This document shows positions 1 through 11,264 of a stretch of DNA of 64,000 nt, one piece after another. The stretch comes from Pseudomonas cavernae. Lineage in GTDB: Bacteria > Pseudomonadota > Gammaproteobacteria > Pseudomonadales > Pseudomonadaceae. How positions within the stretch are numbered: the stretch's first letter is position 1; the number at the start of each line of letters is the position of its first letter. Both the position numbers and the translations under genes were made by a program. The notes beneath the pieces were generated by a model. It did no database searches. It was not told the origin of the DNA and saw nothing but the letters and a program-made list of their open reading frames with translations. The stretch is from NCBI RefSeq assembly GCF_003595175.1, contig NZ_CP032419.1, forward strand, positions 434,001-498,000. The letters run 5' to 3'.

Positions 1-2
1 AA

Positions 3-149
3 GGCATGCGCCGCCTGACCCGCGATCACTGCGACTATCTGGTGAAGCTGCCGATGGCCGGCAGCGTCAGCAGCCTGAACGTCTCGGTGGCCACCGGCGT
101 GTGCCTGTTCGAGGCGGTGCGCCAGCGCCAGGCCAAGGCTTCCGCCTAG
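3..149 (+). CDS. rlmB: 23S rRNA (guanosine-2'-O-)methyltransferase RlmB, C-terminal fragment
   Basis: Only the last ~48 codons lie in the window; the start is upstream. The visible protein contains the SpoU/TrmH-family motif 3 region ([19 protein letters not shown]), whose Ser-Leu-Asn-Val-Ser core forms part of the trefoil-knot SAM pocket and dimer interface. RlmB methylates the ribose of G2251 in the 23S rRNA peptidyl-transferase loop (E. coli numbering). It stands directly upstream of the rpsF operon, the usual Pseudomonas order, separated from it by 190 bp that include a candidate promoter. RlmB versus another SpoU paralogue rests on both the motif and this neighbourhood. Confidence 0.85.
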   Translation, partial: GMRRLTRDHCDYLVKLPMAGSVSSLNVSVATGVCLFEAVRQRQAKASA

Positions 150-187
150 CGCGCCCGGCGCGCTGATGCTGTTCAAATAATCACCAA

Positions 188-221
188 TTGCCTTGCGCGG
201 CCCAGGGGGCTTCTCTAGAAT
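188..221 (+). promoter_or_regulatory. Candidate sigma-70 promoter of the rpsF operon
   Basis: TTGCGC at 193-198 and TAGAAT at 216-221 are separated by 17 bp, a plausible -35/-10 pair. This would give a leader of about 110 nt before rpsF. The -10 match is good and the -35 is moderate; no start site is known. Confidence 0.4.
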
Positions 222-295
222 GTCGCCCCTTGCCTTGGGGGCCTGCGTGTTCGCGCCTGGTGCCTGGCAAGCCAAAACCGAGTCATTCACTCCTT

Positions 296-318
296 GCCTG
301 ACCACCCTGGTGGCAGGC
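296..318 (+). promoter_or_regulatory. Leader hairpin upstream of the rpsF ribosome-binding site
   Basis: GCCTG (296-300) and CCAC (302-305) pair with GTGG (310-313) and CAGGC (314-318), leaving one bulged A. It lies about 10 nt upstream of the rpsF Shine-Dalgarno AAGGAG. Autoregulatory S6:S18-binding leaders are known in front of rpsF in many bacteria; whether this hairpin is one is inference. Confidence 0.3.
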
Positions 319-339
319 TACAACCCGTAAGGAGCATTT

Positions 340-762
340 ATGCGTCATTACGAAATCGTCTTTCTGGTTCACCCGGACCAGAGCGAACAAGTCGGCGGCA
401 TGGTCGAGCGTTACACCAAGCTGATCGAAGAAGACGGCGGCAAAGTTCACCGCCTGGAAGATTGGGGCCGTCGTCAACTGGCCTACGCCATCAACAACGT
501 TCACAAGGCTCACTACGTGATGCTGAACGTTGAGTGCAGCGGCAAGGCCTTGGCCGAGCTGGAAGACAACTTCCGTTACAACGATGCCGTGATCCGTAAC
601 CTGGTCATCCGTCGCGACGAAGCCGTCACCGGCCAGTCCGAGATGCTCAAGGCCGAGGAAAATCGCAGTGAGCGCCGTGAGCGTCGCGATCGCGTTGAAA
701 GCGCCGACACCGCCGAAGGCGATGATGGCGACAGCAGCGACAGCGATAGCGCTGACGAGTAA
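340..762 (+). CDS. rpsF: 30S ribosomal protein S6
   Basis: 140 aa, close to the usual 130-140 aa for gammaproteobacterial S6. The opening [14 protein letters not shown] is the S6 signature, and residues 1-95 carry the ferredoxin-like fold that binds S18 and 16S rRNA in the platform of the small subunit. The C-terminal ~40 residues are charged, ending in an acidic Ser/Asp run, where E. coli S6 is modified by RimK with glutamates. The start is set by AAGGAG 7 nt upstream. It is the first gene of the operon rpsF-rpsR-(membrane protein)-rplI. Confidence 0.97.
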   Translation: MRHYEIVFLVHPDQSEQVGGMVERYTKLIEEDGGKVHRLEDWGRRQLAYAINNVHKAHYVMLNVECSGKALAELEDNFRYNDAVIRNLVIRRDEAVTGQSEMLKAEENRSERRERRDRVESADTAEGDDGDSSDSDSADE

Positions 763-790
763 TCCACGGATCTATTGAGGAGCCACTGTC

Positions 791-1021
791 ATGGCACGTT
801 TCTTCCGTCGTCGTAAATTCTGCCGTTTCACCGCTGAAGACGTGAAAGAGATCGATTACAAAGATCTCAACACTCTGAAAGCCTACATCTCGGAAACCGG
901 CAAAATCGTTCCTAGCCGTATCACCGGTACTAAGGCTCGCTATCAGCGTCAGCTGGGCACCGCTATCAAGCGCGCCCGTTTCCTGGCCCTGCTGCCCTAC
1001 ACCGACAGCCACGGCCGCTGA
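791..1021 (+). CDS. rpsR: 30S ribosomal protein S18
   Basis: 76 aa, the standard S18 length. The start [13 protein letters not shown] and the later block [25 protein letters not shown] are diagnostic. S18 binds S6 as a heterodimer on the small-subunit platform. It begins 28 bp after rpsF behind the ribosome-binding site TGAGGAG and is cotranscribed with it. Confidence 0.97.
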   Translation: MARFFRRRKFCRFTAEDVKEIDYKDLNTLKAYISETGKIVPSRITGTKARYQRQLGTAIKRARFLALLPYTDSHGR

Positions 1022-1056
1022 GAGCGGACGTCGACAAGCAGTAAGGATTAAATCGC

Positions 1057-1950
1057 ATGCGCGCCCTGGCTGAGTTCATCATGCGCGGTCGCATGCAGGC
1101 CACCCTCGTGGTGGTGGGTTCTGCGGCGTTGCCGCTGCTGTTCTGGTTGAGTGCCGCCGCCGGATGCCTGGTGCTCCTGCGGCGCGGTCTGAGTGATGCG
1201 TTGAGCATCCTGGTTTGGGCCCTGCTTCCAGCCTTGGGCTGGTGGTATTTCGGCGATCCGCGCACCTTGCTGGTGCTGCTCGGTTCGCTGGGGCTGGCGC
1301 TGCTGTTGCGTGCCGGCCAGTCCTGGACCCGGGTATTGCTCTGCAGCGTGGCTGTGGGCCTGGTGTATGGCTTGGTGTTGGGATCGGTGTTTCGCGAACC
1401 CATCGCGGCGCTGGTGGCGGAGTTGCAAAAACTCATGCCGCAAGCGCTCGGTGGGCTCCACCAGCAATTGTCGGTGGATGAGCAAACCCGGCTGAATGCC
1501 TTGCTGGCCCCCGTACTGACCGGACTGTTGGCCGCTCTGCTGCAAGTCGTCAGCCTGCTCTGCCTGATTCTTGGGCGTTACTGGCAGGCGGCGTTGTACA
1601 ACCCGGGTGGTTTCGGTCGCGAGTTCCGCGCCTTGAGACTGCCGCCGGCACTGGCGCTGTTGCTGCTGGCCGGCATGCTGCTCGGCCCCAATCTGGGGGC
1701 GCAGGCAGCCATGCTGACGCCGCTGTGCAGCGTGCCGCTGGCGTTCGCCGGGCTGGCCCTGATCCATGGGCTGGTGGCGGACGGAAGGCTGGCCAGGTTC
1801 TGGTTGGTCGGGCTGTACGTGACCCTGCTGCTGTTTATGCAGCTGATTTATCCGTTACTGGTGGTGTTTGCCATTGTCGACAGTCTGATTGATTTTCGCG
1901 GACGCCTGGCGCGCAAGAACGGCGCCGGCCCTGCGAACGGTGAAGGTTAA
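1057..1950 (+). CDS. DUF2232-type multispanning membrane protein
   Basis: 297 aa, almost entirely hydrophobic, with about eight predicted membrane segments (roughly residues 16-35, 45-60, 68-85, 92-115, 145-180, 198-212, 222-240, 248-280) and a short basic tail. It sits between rpsR and rplI, where Pseudomonas genomes carry a conserved integral membrane protein of the DUF2232/YybS type; the family name is from memory of this position. No catalytic motif is visible and its function is not known. Gaps of 35 bp upstream and 21 bp downstream support cotranscription with the ribosomal protein genes. Confidence 0.8.
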   Translation: MRALAEFIMRGRMQATLVVVGSAALPLLFWLSAAAGCLVLLRRGLSDALSILVWALLPALGWWYFGDPRTLLVLLGSLGLALLLRAGQSWTRVLLCSVAVGLVYGLVLGSVFREPIAALVAELQKLMPQALGGLHQQLSVDEQTRLNALLAPVLTGLLAALLQVVSLLCLILGRYWQAALYNPGGFGREFRALRLPPALALLLLAGMLLGPNLGAQAAMLTPLCSVPLAFAGLALIHGLVADGRLARFWLVGLYVTLLLFMQLIYPLLVVFAIVDSLIDFRGRLARKNGAGPANGEG

Positions 1951-1971
1951 AAGTTAAGAGGTAAGACTCAA

Positions 1972-2418
1972 ATGGAAGTCATCCTGCTGGAAAAAATCGC
2001 CAACCTGGGCAACCTGGGCGACAAGGTGAGCGTCAAGTCTGGTTACGGCCGCAACTACCTGCTGCCGCAACGCAAGGCTACCGCCGCTACCGCAGCCAAC
2101 GTTGCAGCGTTCGAAGAGCGCCGTGCCGAGCTGGAAAAAGCCGCTGCCGAGAAGAAAGCTTCCGCTGAAGCTCGTGCTGCGCAACTGGCCGAACTGGAAG
2201 TCACCATCACCGCTACTGCCGGTGACGAGGGCAAACTGTTCGGTTCGATCGGTACTCACGACATCGCCGATGCTCTGACCGCCTCTGGCGTCGAAGTATC
2301 GAAGAGCGAAGTGCGTCTGCCGAACGGCACCATCCGTAACGTTGGCGAGTTCGACATCGCTGTGCACCTGCACACCGACGTTGAAGCGACTGTCCGCGTT
2401 ATCGTGGTAGCTGCTTAA
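1972..2418 (+). CDS. rplI: 50S ribosomal protein L9
   Basis: 148 aa, typical for L9. The N-terminal rRNA-binding domain contains [30 protein letters not shown], with the conserved GYGRNYL motif at residues 24-30. A long connecting helix follows (about 40-75, rich in Ala/Glu/Lys), then the C-terminal domain. L9 binds domain V of 23S rRNA at the base of the L1 stalk. Last gene of the ribosomal operon; the ribosome-binding site GAGG lies 10 nt upstream. Confidence 0.97.
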   Translation: MEVILLEKIANLGNLGDKVSVKSGYGRNYLLPQRKATAATAANVAAFEERRAELEKAAAEKKASAEARAAQLAELEVTITATAGDEGKLFGSIGTHDIADALTASGVEVSKSEVRLPNGTIRNVGEFDIAVHLHTDVEATVRVIVVAA

Positions 2419-2464
2419 GCGATATCGATCGTCTATGCACCTTCGGGTGCTGGCGGTTAACATC

Positions 2465-2506
2465 GGGCACGGTTCCGCTTCGGCGGGCACGTGCCCTTTG
2501 TCTTTC
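2465..2506 (+). terminator. Probable Rho-independent terminator between rplI and dnaB
   Basis: GGGCACG at 2465-2471 pairs with CGTGCCC at 2490-2496, with an inner CCGC-TTCG-GCGG stem, followed by TTTGTCTTTC. A smaller GCACC-TTCG-GGTGC hairpin at 2437-2450 precedes it. The tail is imperfect, so partial read-through into dnaB is possible. Confidence 0.5.
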
Positions 2507-2532
2507 TGTTGTCCTGTATTTCTGTCGAGCCC

Positions 2533-3927
2533 ATGAACGATATCAGCCTCCCCGAACAGTACGATCTGCAAACCGCGGCCCTGAAAGTGCCGCCGCATTC
2601 GATCGAGGCCGAGCAGGCGGTATTGGGCGGCCTGATGCTGGACAACAATGCCTGGGAGCGCGTGCTCGACCAGGTCTCCGATGGCGACTTCTACCGTCAT
2701 GACCATCGGCTGATTTTCCGCGCCGTGTTCAAGCTGGCCGAACGCAACATGCCGTTCGACGTGGTGACCCTCTCCGAGCAGCTGGACAAGGAAGGGCAGC
2801 TGAGCCAGGTCGGCGGCCTGGCCTACCTCGGCGAGCTGGCCAAGAACACGCCGTCGGTGGCCAACATCAAGGCCTACGCGCAGATCATCCGCGAGCGCGC
2901 CACCCTGCGTCAGCTGATCGGTATCAGCACCGAGATCGCCGACAGCGCCTACGCGCCGCAGGGGCGCACCGGCGAGGAGATCCTCGACGAGGCCGAGCGG
3001 CTGATCTTCCAGATCGCCGAAGCGCGGCCGAAGACCGGTGGCCCGGTCGGCATCAACGACATCCTGGTCAAGGCCATCGATCGCATCGACAGCCTGTTCA
3101 ACAACGGCGACGCGATCACCGGTCTGTCCACCGGCTTCGACGACCTCGACGGCCTGACCAGCGGCCTGCAGCCGGCTGACATGATCATCGTTGCCGGCCG
3201 TCCGTCGATGGGTAAGACCACCTTCGCCATGAACCTGGTGGAGAACGCGCTGATGCGTAGCGACAAGGCGATCCTCGTCTACTCGCTGGAGATGCCGTCG
3301 GAATCCATCGTGATTCGTATGCTCGCCTCGCTCGGTCGTATCGACCAGACCAAGGTGCGTGCCGGCCGCCTGGACGACGACGACTGGCCGCGCCTGACCT
3401 CGGCGGTCAACCTGCTCAACGACCGCAAGCTGTTTATCGACGACACCGCCGGTATTTCGCCCTCGGAAATGCGCGCGCGTACCCGCCGTCTAGCCCGCGA
3501 ACACGGCGAAATCGGCCTGATCATGGTTGACTACCTGCAGCTGATGCAGATTCCCGGCTCCAGCGGCGACAACCGGGTCAACGAGATCTCCGAGATCTCC
3601 CGCTCGCTGAAGGCGCTGGCCAAGGAGTTCAACTGCCCGGTGATCGCCCTGTCGCAGCTCAACCGCGGGCTTGAGCAGCGGCCGAACAAGCGCCCGATCA
3701 ACTCCGACTTGCGTGAATCCGGAGCGATCGAGCAGGACGCCGACATCATCCTGTTCGTCTATCGCGACGAGGTGTATCACCCGGAGACCGAGTACAAGGG
3801 CGTTGCCGAGATCATCATCGGCAAGCAGCGGAACGGTCCGCTGGGTACCGCGCGCCTGGCCTTCCTCGGCAAATACTCGCGTTTCGAGAATCTCGCCCCG
3901 GGCAGCTATCAGTTCGACGACGAATAG
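2533..3927 (+). CDS. dnaB: Replicative DNA helicase DnaB
   Basis: 464 aa, the normal length. The N-terminal domain begins at PPHSIEAEQAVLGGLM and interacts with primase DnaG. The RecA-like motor domain carries Walker A GRPSMGKTT near residues 222-230, Walker B (MVDYLQLM), the QLNR sensor (ALSQLNRGLEQR) and the arginine finger near the C-terminus. The hexamer unwinds DNA ahead of the replication fork, moving 5'-3' on the lagging strand. I chose the ATG at 2533 (MNDISLPEQYD), the family start; an in-frame start at 2491 would add 14 hydrophobic residues and lies inside the upstream terminator. Confidence 0.97.
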   Translation: MNDISLPEQYDLQTAALKVPPHSIEAEQAVLGGLMLDNNAWERVLDQVSDGDFYRHDHRLIFRAVFKLAERNMPFDVVTLSEQLDKEGQLSQVGGLAYLGELAKNTPSVANIKAYAQIIRERATLRQLIGISTEIADSAYAPQGRTGEEILDEAERLIFQIAEARPKTGGPVGINDILVKAIDRIDSLFNNGDAITGLSTGFDDLDGLTSGLQPADMIIVAGRPSMGKTTFAMNLVENALMRSDKAILVYSLEMPSESIVIRMLASLGRIDQTKVRAGRLDDDDWPRLTSAVNLLNDRKLFIDDTAGISPSEMRARTRRLAREHGEIGLIMVDYLQLMQIPGSSGDNRVNEISEISRSLKALAKEFNCPVIALSQLNRGLEQRPNKRPINSDLRESGAIEQDADIILFVYRDEVYHPETEYKGVAEIIIGKQRNGPLGTARLAFLGKYSRFENLAPGSYQFDDE

Positions 3928-3961
3928 GTCGTTGCCGCGCAAACCTTTGCGCAGATCCTTA

Positions 3962-3999
3962 AAAACGGGCGCCCAGCAGTTAAACTGGGCGCCCGTTTT
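3962..3999 (+). terminator. Rho-independent terminator after dnaB
   Basis: A perfect 15-bp stem (3962-3976 with 3985-3999) around an 8-nt loop, rich in GC, ending in a T-rich tail that continues to 4004. It lies only 15 bp before the alr start, so alr must be transcribed from within or beyond this structure, or by read-through. Confidence 0.85.
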
Positions 4000-4018
4000 C
4001 TTTTCAGGATGTCGCCGC

Positions 4019-5098
4019 ATGCGCCCGCTCGTCGCCACCATCGATCTGGCCGCCATTCGCCACAACTATGCCGTGGCCCAGCGCTGTGCGCCGGGGCGCC
4101 AGGCGTTTGCGGTGGTCAAGGCCAACGCCTACGGCCACGGCGTGCGCGAGGTGGTGGCGGCGCTGGCCGAGGCGGCGGACGGCTTTGCCGTGGCCAGCCT
4201 GGAGGAGGCCGAGGAGGTGCGCGCGGTGCAGCCTGACGCGCGGCTGCTGCTGCTCGAGGGGTGCTTCGAGGCCGATGAATACGGGCGGGCCGCACAGCTG
4301 GGCCTGGATCTGCTGGTGCGGGACGAGCAGCAGCTTGCGGCCTTGCTGGCTGCGCCGCTCGGCCGGCCGCTGAATGTCTGGCTCAAGCTGGACAGCGGCA
4401 TGCACCGCCTGGGGCTCTGCGCGGACGCGGTGCGCCGGTGCTTTGCGCGCCTGCGTGGCAGCGACCGGGTCGCCGAGCTGAATCTGCTCAGCCATTTCGC
4501 CTGTGCCGACGAGCGCGGCCATCCGCTCACCGAGCAGCAGCTGGAATGCTTCCTCGCTCTGCTCGACCTGGATTTCGATCAGCGCTCGCTGGCCAACTCG
4601 GCGGCGATCCTGACCATCCCGGCGGCGCACATGGACTGGCTGCGGCCGGGCATCATGCTCTACGGCGCCAGCCCGTTCGCCGAACTGTCCGCCGCCGAAC
4701 TGGGCCTGCGCCCGGCCATGAGCCTGAGCGCGCAACTGCTCGCCGTGCGCGAGGTGGCGGCCGGCGACAGCGTCGGCTACGGCGCCGCCTGGGTGGCGCA
4801 ACGGCCGGCGCGGATCGGCACGGTCAGCTGCGGTTACGCCGATGGTTATCCACGCCATGCGCCGTCCGGCACCCCGGTGGTGATCCATGGCCAGCGCGTG
4901 CCGCTGGCCGGGCGGGTGTCGATGGACATGCTGGCGGTCGATCTCACTGAGCTGCCAGAAGCGCAGGTCGGCGACGCGGTCGAGCTGTGGGGCGCGCAGT
5001 TGCCGGTCGACGAGTTGGCACAGGCGTGCGGGACCATCGGTTACGAGCTGCTGAGCAAAGTCACCGCGCGGGTGCCACGGCGTTACCGCAGCTTCTAG
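4019..5098 (+). CDS. alr: Alanine racemase, biosynthetic type
   Basis: 359 aa, the usual size. A PLP-dependent fold-type III enzyme interconverting L- and D-alanine for peptidoglycan. The PLP lysine is Lys34 in [10 protein letters not shown] and the catalytic tyrosine of the other half-reaction lies near residue 254 in SVGYGAAW. The start [10 protein letters not shown] matches the family; the reading frame is open much further upstream, but that part overlaps dnaB in another frame and is not coding. The dnaB-alr pairing is standard in Pseudomonas and in E. coli. Confidence 0.96.
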   Translation: MRPLVATIDLAAIRHNYAVAQRCAPGRQAFAVVKANAYGHGVREVVAALAEAADGFAVASLEEAEEVRAVQPDARLLLLEGCFEADEYGRAAQLGLDLLVRDEQQLAALLAAPLGRPLNVWLKLDSGMHRLGLCADAVRRCFARLRGSDRVAELNLLSHFACADERGHPLTEQQLECFLALLDLDFDQRSLANSAAILTIPAAHMDWLRPGIMLYGASPFAELSAAELGLRPAMSLSAQLLAVREVAAGDSVGYGAAWVAQRPARIGTVSCGYADGYPRHAPSGTPVVIHGQRVPLAGRVSMDMLAVDLTELPEAQVGDAVELWGAQLPVDELAQACGTIGYELLSKVTARVPRRYRSF

Positions 5099-5210
5099 GG
5101 CGGGCCGACGAGGACGCCAGCGGCTGCGCCCGGCGCGCCGCCAGGCATCGGATTTGGCTATTTTTTGTGCTATATTCCGCGCCCCCGTGAGAGCCCGCTG
5201 GTCAAAAAAT

Positions 5211-7505
<2,295 letters not shown>

Positions 7506-7524
7506 GCCCCAAGCGATAACGAAG

Positions 7525-7549
7525 ACGCCAGCCCAGTGCTGGCGTTTTT
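7525..7549 (+). terminator. Terminator after the YgiQ gene
   Basis: Stem ACGCCAGC (7525-7532) and GCTGGCGT (7538-7545), loop of 5, followed by TTTT. It lies 20 bp after the stop codon. Confidence 0.8.
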
Positions 7550-7623
7550 GTTTGCTGCGCAGGATTGCAGGATTGGTCCTGTAGGTTGGTGTTGAGCGCG
7601 GCGATACCAGCGAGCGTCAGTGC

Positions 7624-7691
7624 GTAGGGTGGATGTCGCTTTTCACATTCACCGGCTTTGGTGGAAAACGCTTCGCGGTTTTCCACCCTAC
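7624..7691. repeat. Dispersed palindromic repeat, GTAGGGTGGA family
   Basis: GTAGGGTGGA (7624-7633) and its exact reverse complement (7682-7691) bracket an inner GGAAAACGCTTCGCGGTTTTCC hairpin. The same termini recur at 38430-38475 and in part near 14047. Such short palindromic elements are typical of Pseudomonas intergenic regions. The 270-bp gap between the YgiQ and beta-helix genes otherwise holds only the terminator above. Confidence 0.65.
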
Positions 7692-7776
7692 AAGGCGAGG
7701 GCGCGCGGGGCTTGGTTTCAATTTAAATTGGAACTATAGTACCAAAATCATAACGATAACGCCGGAGCCCACCGCC

Positions 7777-9024
7777 ATGCGTACCGCCGCCCTGACCCTG
7801 ATCGCCCTGTCCGTGCTGCTCGCCGCCTGCGGCGAGGACCAGCGCGCCGCGCCACCGACTACCCATGTCGACTTCCAGAAGGAGCTGCAGGCCAGGCTGA
7901 TCAAGGCCAAGACCGGCGAGGTGATCGAGATCCCGGCCGGCACCTATCACCTCGACCGCAGCCTCAGCCTGAAAGCCAGCGGGGTGACCATCAAGGGTGC
8001 CGGGATGGACCAGACCATCCTCAGCTTCAAGGGCCAGAAGAGCGGCGCCGAAGGCCTGCTGGTCGACGCCTCGGACTTCACCATCGAGGACCTCGCCCTC
8101 GAGGACACCAAGGGCGACGCGCTCAAGGTGGTCGGCGGCAAGAACATCGTCATCCGCCGCGTGCGCACCGAATGGACCAACGGCCCGGCCACCGAGAACG
8201 GCGCCTACGGCATCTACCCGGTGCAGACCGAGAACACCCTGATCGACGGCGCGGTGGCCATCGGCGCCTCGGACGCGGGCATCTACGTCGGCCAGTCGCG
8301 CAACGTGGTGGTGCGCAACAGCCGCGCCGAACGCAACGTCGCCGGCATCGAGATCGAGAACACCATAGGCGCCGACGTCCACCACAACGTCGCCACCGGC
8401 AATACCGGCGGCATCCTGGTGTTCAACATGCCCAACCTGCAGCAGCCGGGCCATACCACCCGCGTCTATCAGAACCGGGTGCAGGGCAACAACCACGCCA
8501 ACTTCGGCCACAAGGGCACGCCGGTGGCCAGCGTGCCGGCCGGCTCCGGGGTGGTGATCAACTCCAACGACCAGGTGGAGATCTTCGACAACGACATCGG
8601 CGACCACAAAACCGCCAACGTCATCGTCAGCAGCTACTTCAGCACCGGCTACACCAGCCTTTCGACCCAGGAGAATTTCGACCCCTATCCGGAAAGCATC
8701 TACATTTACGCCAACCGTTTCGGGCCGGGCGGCGACAGCCCCGACAACCTCGAACTGAAGGCGCTGAAACTGGCCAAGTACGGCCTCGACGGGCGCCTGC
8801 CGGACATTCTCTGGGACGGCTACGTCAACCCGAAGAAACTGGTGGACGGCAAGCTGCCTGCCGACCTGGCGATCTGCGTCGACAACGGCGAAGCCGGGCT
8901 GATCAACGTCGACGGCCCCAACGGCTACCAGAACATCAGCACCGACATGAGCAGCCACAAGTGCGCGCTGCCGAAACTGCCCGCCGTGCAACTGGCCGAG
9001 GCCAAGGCGGAGCAGGGCGCATGA
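7777..9024 (+). CDS. Parallel beta-helix lipoprotein, partner of a di-haem cytochrome
   Basis: 415 aa. The N-terminus is a lipoprotein signal: a hydrophobic stretch then LLAAC, so Cys17 would be lipidated after cleavage. Residues ~60-330 show the repeated short-strand pattern of a right-handed parallel beta-helix of the pectate-lyase/NosD kind (for example IVIRRVRTEW, VVVRNSRAERN, IEIENTIGADVHHN). The gene overlaps the next by 4 bp (ATGA), so the two are translationally coupled. The pair corresponds, from memory, to the SO_2929/SO_2930-type beta-helix plus di-haem cytochrome couple; the biochemical role is not established. The start at 7777 gives the signal peptide directly. Confidence 0.8.
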   Translation: MRTAALTLIALSVLLAACGEDQRAAPPTTHVDFQKELQARLIKAKTGEVIEIPAGTYHLDRSLSLKASGVTIKGAGMDQTILSFKGQKSGAEGLLVDASDFTIEDLALEDTKGDALKVVGGKNIVIRRVRTEWTNGPATENGAYGIYPVQTENTLIDGAVAIGASDAGIYVGQSRNVVVRNSRAERNVAGIEIENTIGADVHHNVATGNTGGILVFNMPNLQQPGHTTRVYQNRVQGNNHANFGHKGTPVASVPAGSGVVINSNDQVEIFDNDIGDHKTANVIVSSYFSTGYTSLSTQENFDPYPESIYIYANRFGPGGDSPDNLELKALKLAKYGLDGRLPDILWDGYVNPKKLVDGKLPADLAICVDNGEAGLINVDGPNGYQNISTDMSSHKCALPKLPAVQLAEAKAEQGA

Positions 9025-10136
9025 CGCGTTGGCTGACGCTCGCCGCGGCGCTGTTGCTGGCCGCCTGCGGCAAGCAGTCCGCACCGCTGTATCTGCCGGA
9101 AGGCGACGACTATCCGCAGACCCTGAGCGGCTGGGGCATGCTGCAGCTGGCCGATGGGCATCTGCAGCCGGTAGCCGCCGCGCTGCCCTACGACGTCAAC
9201 ACGCCGCTGTTCAGCGACTACGCGCACAAGCTGCGCACCCTGTGGATGCCGCCAGGGCAGGCGGCGCAGTACGGCGAGGAACACTTCGAGTTTCCCACCG
9301 GCACGGTGCTGAGCAAGACCTTCTACTACCCCAAGGATGCCCAGGGCCGCCTGCTGCGCAACAGCAGCGACGACCGCGATCCGCAGCACGGCCTGGAGTT
9401 GGCCAAGGTGCAGTTGGTCGAGACACGCATCCTGGTCAAGCAGAAGACTGGCTGGGTCGCCTTGCCCTACGTCTGGGACGCGGCGCAGCGCGAGGCCACC
9501 CTGGAGTGGGCCGGCGCCAGCCAGGACCTGAACCTGTACGACGCCGCCGGCCAGCGCCTGGCGATCGACTATCAGGTGCCGGATGCCAACCAGTGCGCCG
9601 GCTGCCACGAGGAGCGCCACGGCCAGGGCCCCAACCCCTTGGGGCCGAAGGCGCGCCACCTGAACAAGGATTTCGCCTACGCCGACGGCCCCGCCAACCA
9701 GCTGCAGCATTGGGCGCAGCGCGGTCTGCTCAGCGGCTTGCCGCAGGCGCTGGCCGGAGTGCCGCAGAACGCCCTGTGGGGCCAGCCGCGCCCCGGCGAG
9801 AGCCTGGAGCAGCAGGCGCGCAGCTACCTGGATGCCAACTGCGCGCACTGCCACAACCCCAAGGGCCCGGCGCGCACCTCCGGTCTGTTGCTCGATCCGG
9901 GGACGCCGCTGAGCATCGCCAGCGGCCTGTGCAAGCAGCCGGTGGCGGCAGGCAAGGGCTCCGGCGACCGCCTGGTGGACGTCCACCCCGGCCAGCCGGA
10001 CCGGTCGGTGCTGATCTACCGGATGGAAAGCACCGACCCCAGCGTGATGATGCCGGAACTCGGCCGCTCGGTAAGCCATCGCGAGGGCGTCGACCTGCTG
10101 ACCCGCTGGATAACCGGCCTCGACGGCGGTTGCTGA
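9021..10136 (+). CDS. SO_2930-type di-haem cytochrome c lipoprotein
   Basis: 371 aa with lipobox LLAAC (Cys14), so probably a membrane-anchored periplasmic protein. Two haem-binding motifs are visible: CAGCH near residue 193 and CAHCH near residue 274, each typical of c-type attachment. The N-terminal half (WGMLQL... PYDVNTPLFSDYA... FPTGTVLSKTFYYP) is the characteristic non-haem domain of this family. Coupled by a 4-bp overlap to the beta-helix lipoprotein. Likely an electron-transfer protein; donor and acceptor are unknown. Confidence 0.85.
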   Translation: MTRWLTLAAALLLAACGKQSAPLYLPEGDDYPQTLSGWGMLQLADGHLQPVAAALPYDVNTPLFSDYAHKLRTLWMPPGQAAQYGEEHFEFPTGTVLSKTFYYPKDAQGRLLRNSSDDRDPQHGLELAKVQLVETRILVKQKTGWVALPYVWDAAQREATLEWAGASQDLNLYDAAGQRLAIDYQVPDANQCAGCHEERHGQGPNPLGPKARHLNKDFAYADGPANQLQHWAQRGLLSGLPQALAGVPQNALWGQPRPGESLEQQARSYLDANCAHCHNPKGPARTSGLLLDPGTPLSIASGLCKQPVAAGKGSGDRLVDVHPGQPDRSVLIYRMESTDPSVMMPELGRSVSHREGVDLLTRWITGLDGGC

Positions 10137-10248
10137 GCGCTCGGGTACAAGGCGGACTGTTTGCCGCGCGCTCGAGTCCGTACCTGCTGGCGCGACTTTG
10201 CCGCTCTAGCGCTGCGGTTGGCTATCGCCCTCTATCGGCGCTGCTCTA

Positions 10249-10272
10249 TGCGCCCGGCGGCTGTCGGGCGCA
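10249..10272. repeat. Hairpin in the gap before mscS
   Basis: TGCGCCCG (10249-10256) and CGGGCGCA (10265-10272) form an 8-bp stem. It lacks a clear T-tract, so it is only a weak terminator candidate for the cytochrome operon. The rest of the gap 10137-10376 shows nothing recognisable. Confidence 0.3.
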
Positions 10273-10376
10273 GCCGCTTTAACGCGGGGCGGGCAGCCTG
10301 GCTGGTGGTTTTCTGGCGGAGTGCCGTGGCCGTGCTAGCGTTTGGAGGCCAATTCCTCATTTTGCGAGCATGTGTC

Positions 10377-11225
10377 ATGGATGAAACTACCATCGTTAAC
10401 GTCGGTACCGAGAAGATCAACGCGCTGATGGCGCTGGTTCAGCAGTACGGCGCCGCCTTCCTAGTCAAGATCCTCGGCGCCATCGCCTTCTGGATCATCG
10501 GCCGCTGGCTGATCAGCTTCGTCATCGGCATGGTGCAGCGCGCCCTGACCAAGCAGAAGGTCGACCCCACCGTGCTGCGCTATGTCGGCTCGGCGATCAC
10601 CGTGACCCTGAACATCATCCTGGTGATCGGCATTCTCGGTTACCTCGGCGTGCAGACCACCACCTTCGCCGCGCTGATCGCCGCGGTCGGCCTGGCCATC
10701 GGCCTGGCCTGGTCGGGGCTGCTGGCCAACCTGGCGGCCGGCGGCTTCATCATCGTCCTGCGCCCGTTCAAGGTCGGCGACTTCATCAGCGCCGGCGGGG
10801 TAACCGGGACAGTCACCGAGATCGGCCTGTTCGCCACCGCGATCAACACCCCGGACAACGTGCTGACTCTGGTCGGTAACAACAAGATCTTCAGCGACAA
10901 CATCCAGAACTTCACCCACAACCCATTCCGCCGCGTCGAGCTCAAGGCGCAACTGGCCGGCGCGGCCGACTGGAAGACGGCCGCGGCCCTGCTCAAGGAG
11001 CGCATCGCGGCGCTGCCCAGCGTGCTCGCCGAGCCGGCGGTGGATGTGGAGATTCTCGAGTTCAACCTGGTCGGCCCGGTGCTGGCGGTGCGCCCGTACT
11101 GCCATAACGATCACTACTGGCAGGTGTATTTCGACACCAACAAGACCATCAAGGATGCCCTCGCCGGGGCCGGCTTCCCGGCGCCGATGCCGGCCTCGAC
11201 GGTGATCGTGCAGCAAGCGGGGTGA
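10377..11225 (+). CDS. mscS: Small-conductance mechanosensitive channel MscS
   Basis: 282 aa, close to E. coli MscS (286). Three membrane helices occupy about residues 25-50, 65-90 and 95-125; the third is the pore helix rich in Gly and Ala (AALIAAVGLAIGLAWSGLLANLAAG). The cytoplasmic beta domain follows with FKVGDFISAGGVTGTVTEIGLF and the NNKIFSDNIQN block. It opens under membrane tension and protects against osmotic downshock. The ATG at 10377 is preferred; the frame is open upstream but that part is Arg/Ala-rich and unlike the family. Confidence 0.93.
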   Translation: MDETTIVNVGTEKINALMALVQQYGAAFLVKILGAIAFWIIGRWLISFVIGMVQRALTKQKVDPTVLRYVGSAITVTLNIILVIGILGYLGVQTTTFAALIAAVGLAIGLAWSGLLANLAAGGFIIVLRPFKVGDFISAGGVTGTVTEIGLFATAINTPDNVLTLVGNNKIFSDNIQNFTHNPFRRVELKAQLAGAADWKTAAALLKERIAALPSVLAEPAVDVEILEFNLVGPVLAVRPYCHNDHYWQVYFDTNKTIKDALAGAGFPAPMPASTVIVQQAG

Positions 11226-11264
11226 GGTGTTGCGCCCCGCCCGACTGGCGGGCGAGGGCGCGTT

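Noticed and set aside
2491..2532. Longer start for dnaB
   Set aside because: The additional 14 residues are hydrophobic, lie in a terminator-like hairpin and are not part of the known family start.
10161..10376. N-terminal extension of the mscS reading frame
   Set aside because: The upstream part is Arg-rich with no membrane helix that fits MscS, and the ATG at 10377 gives the family length.
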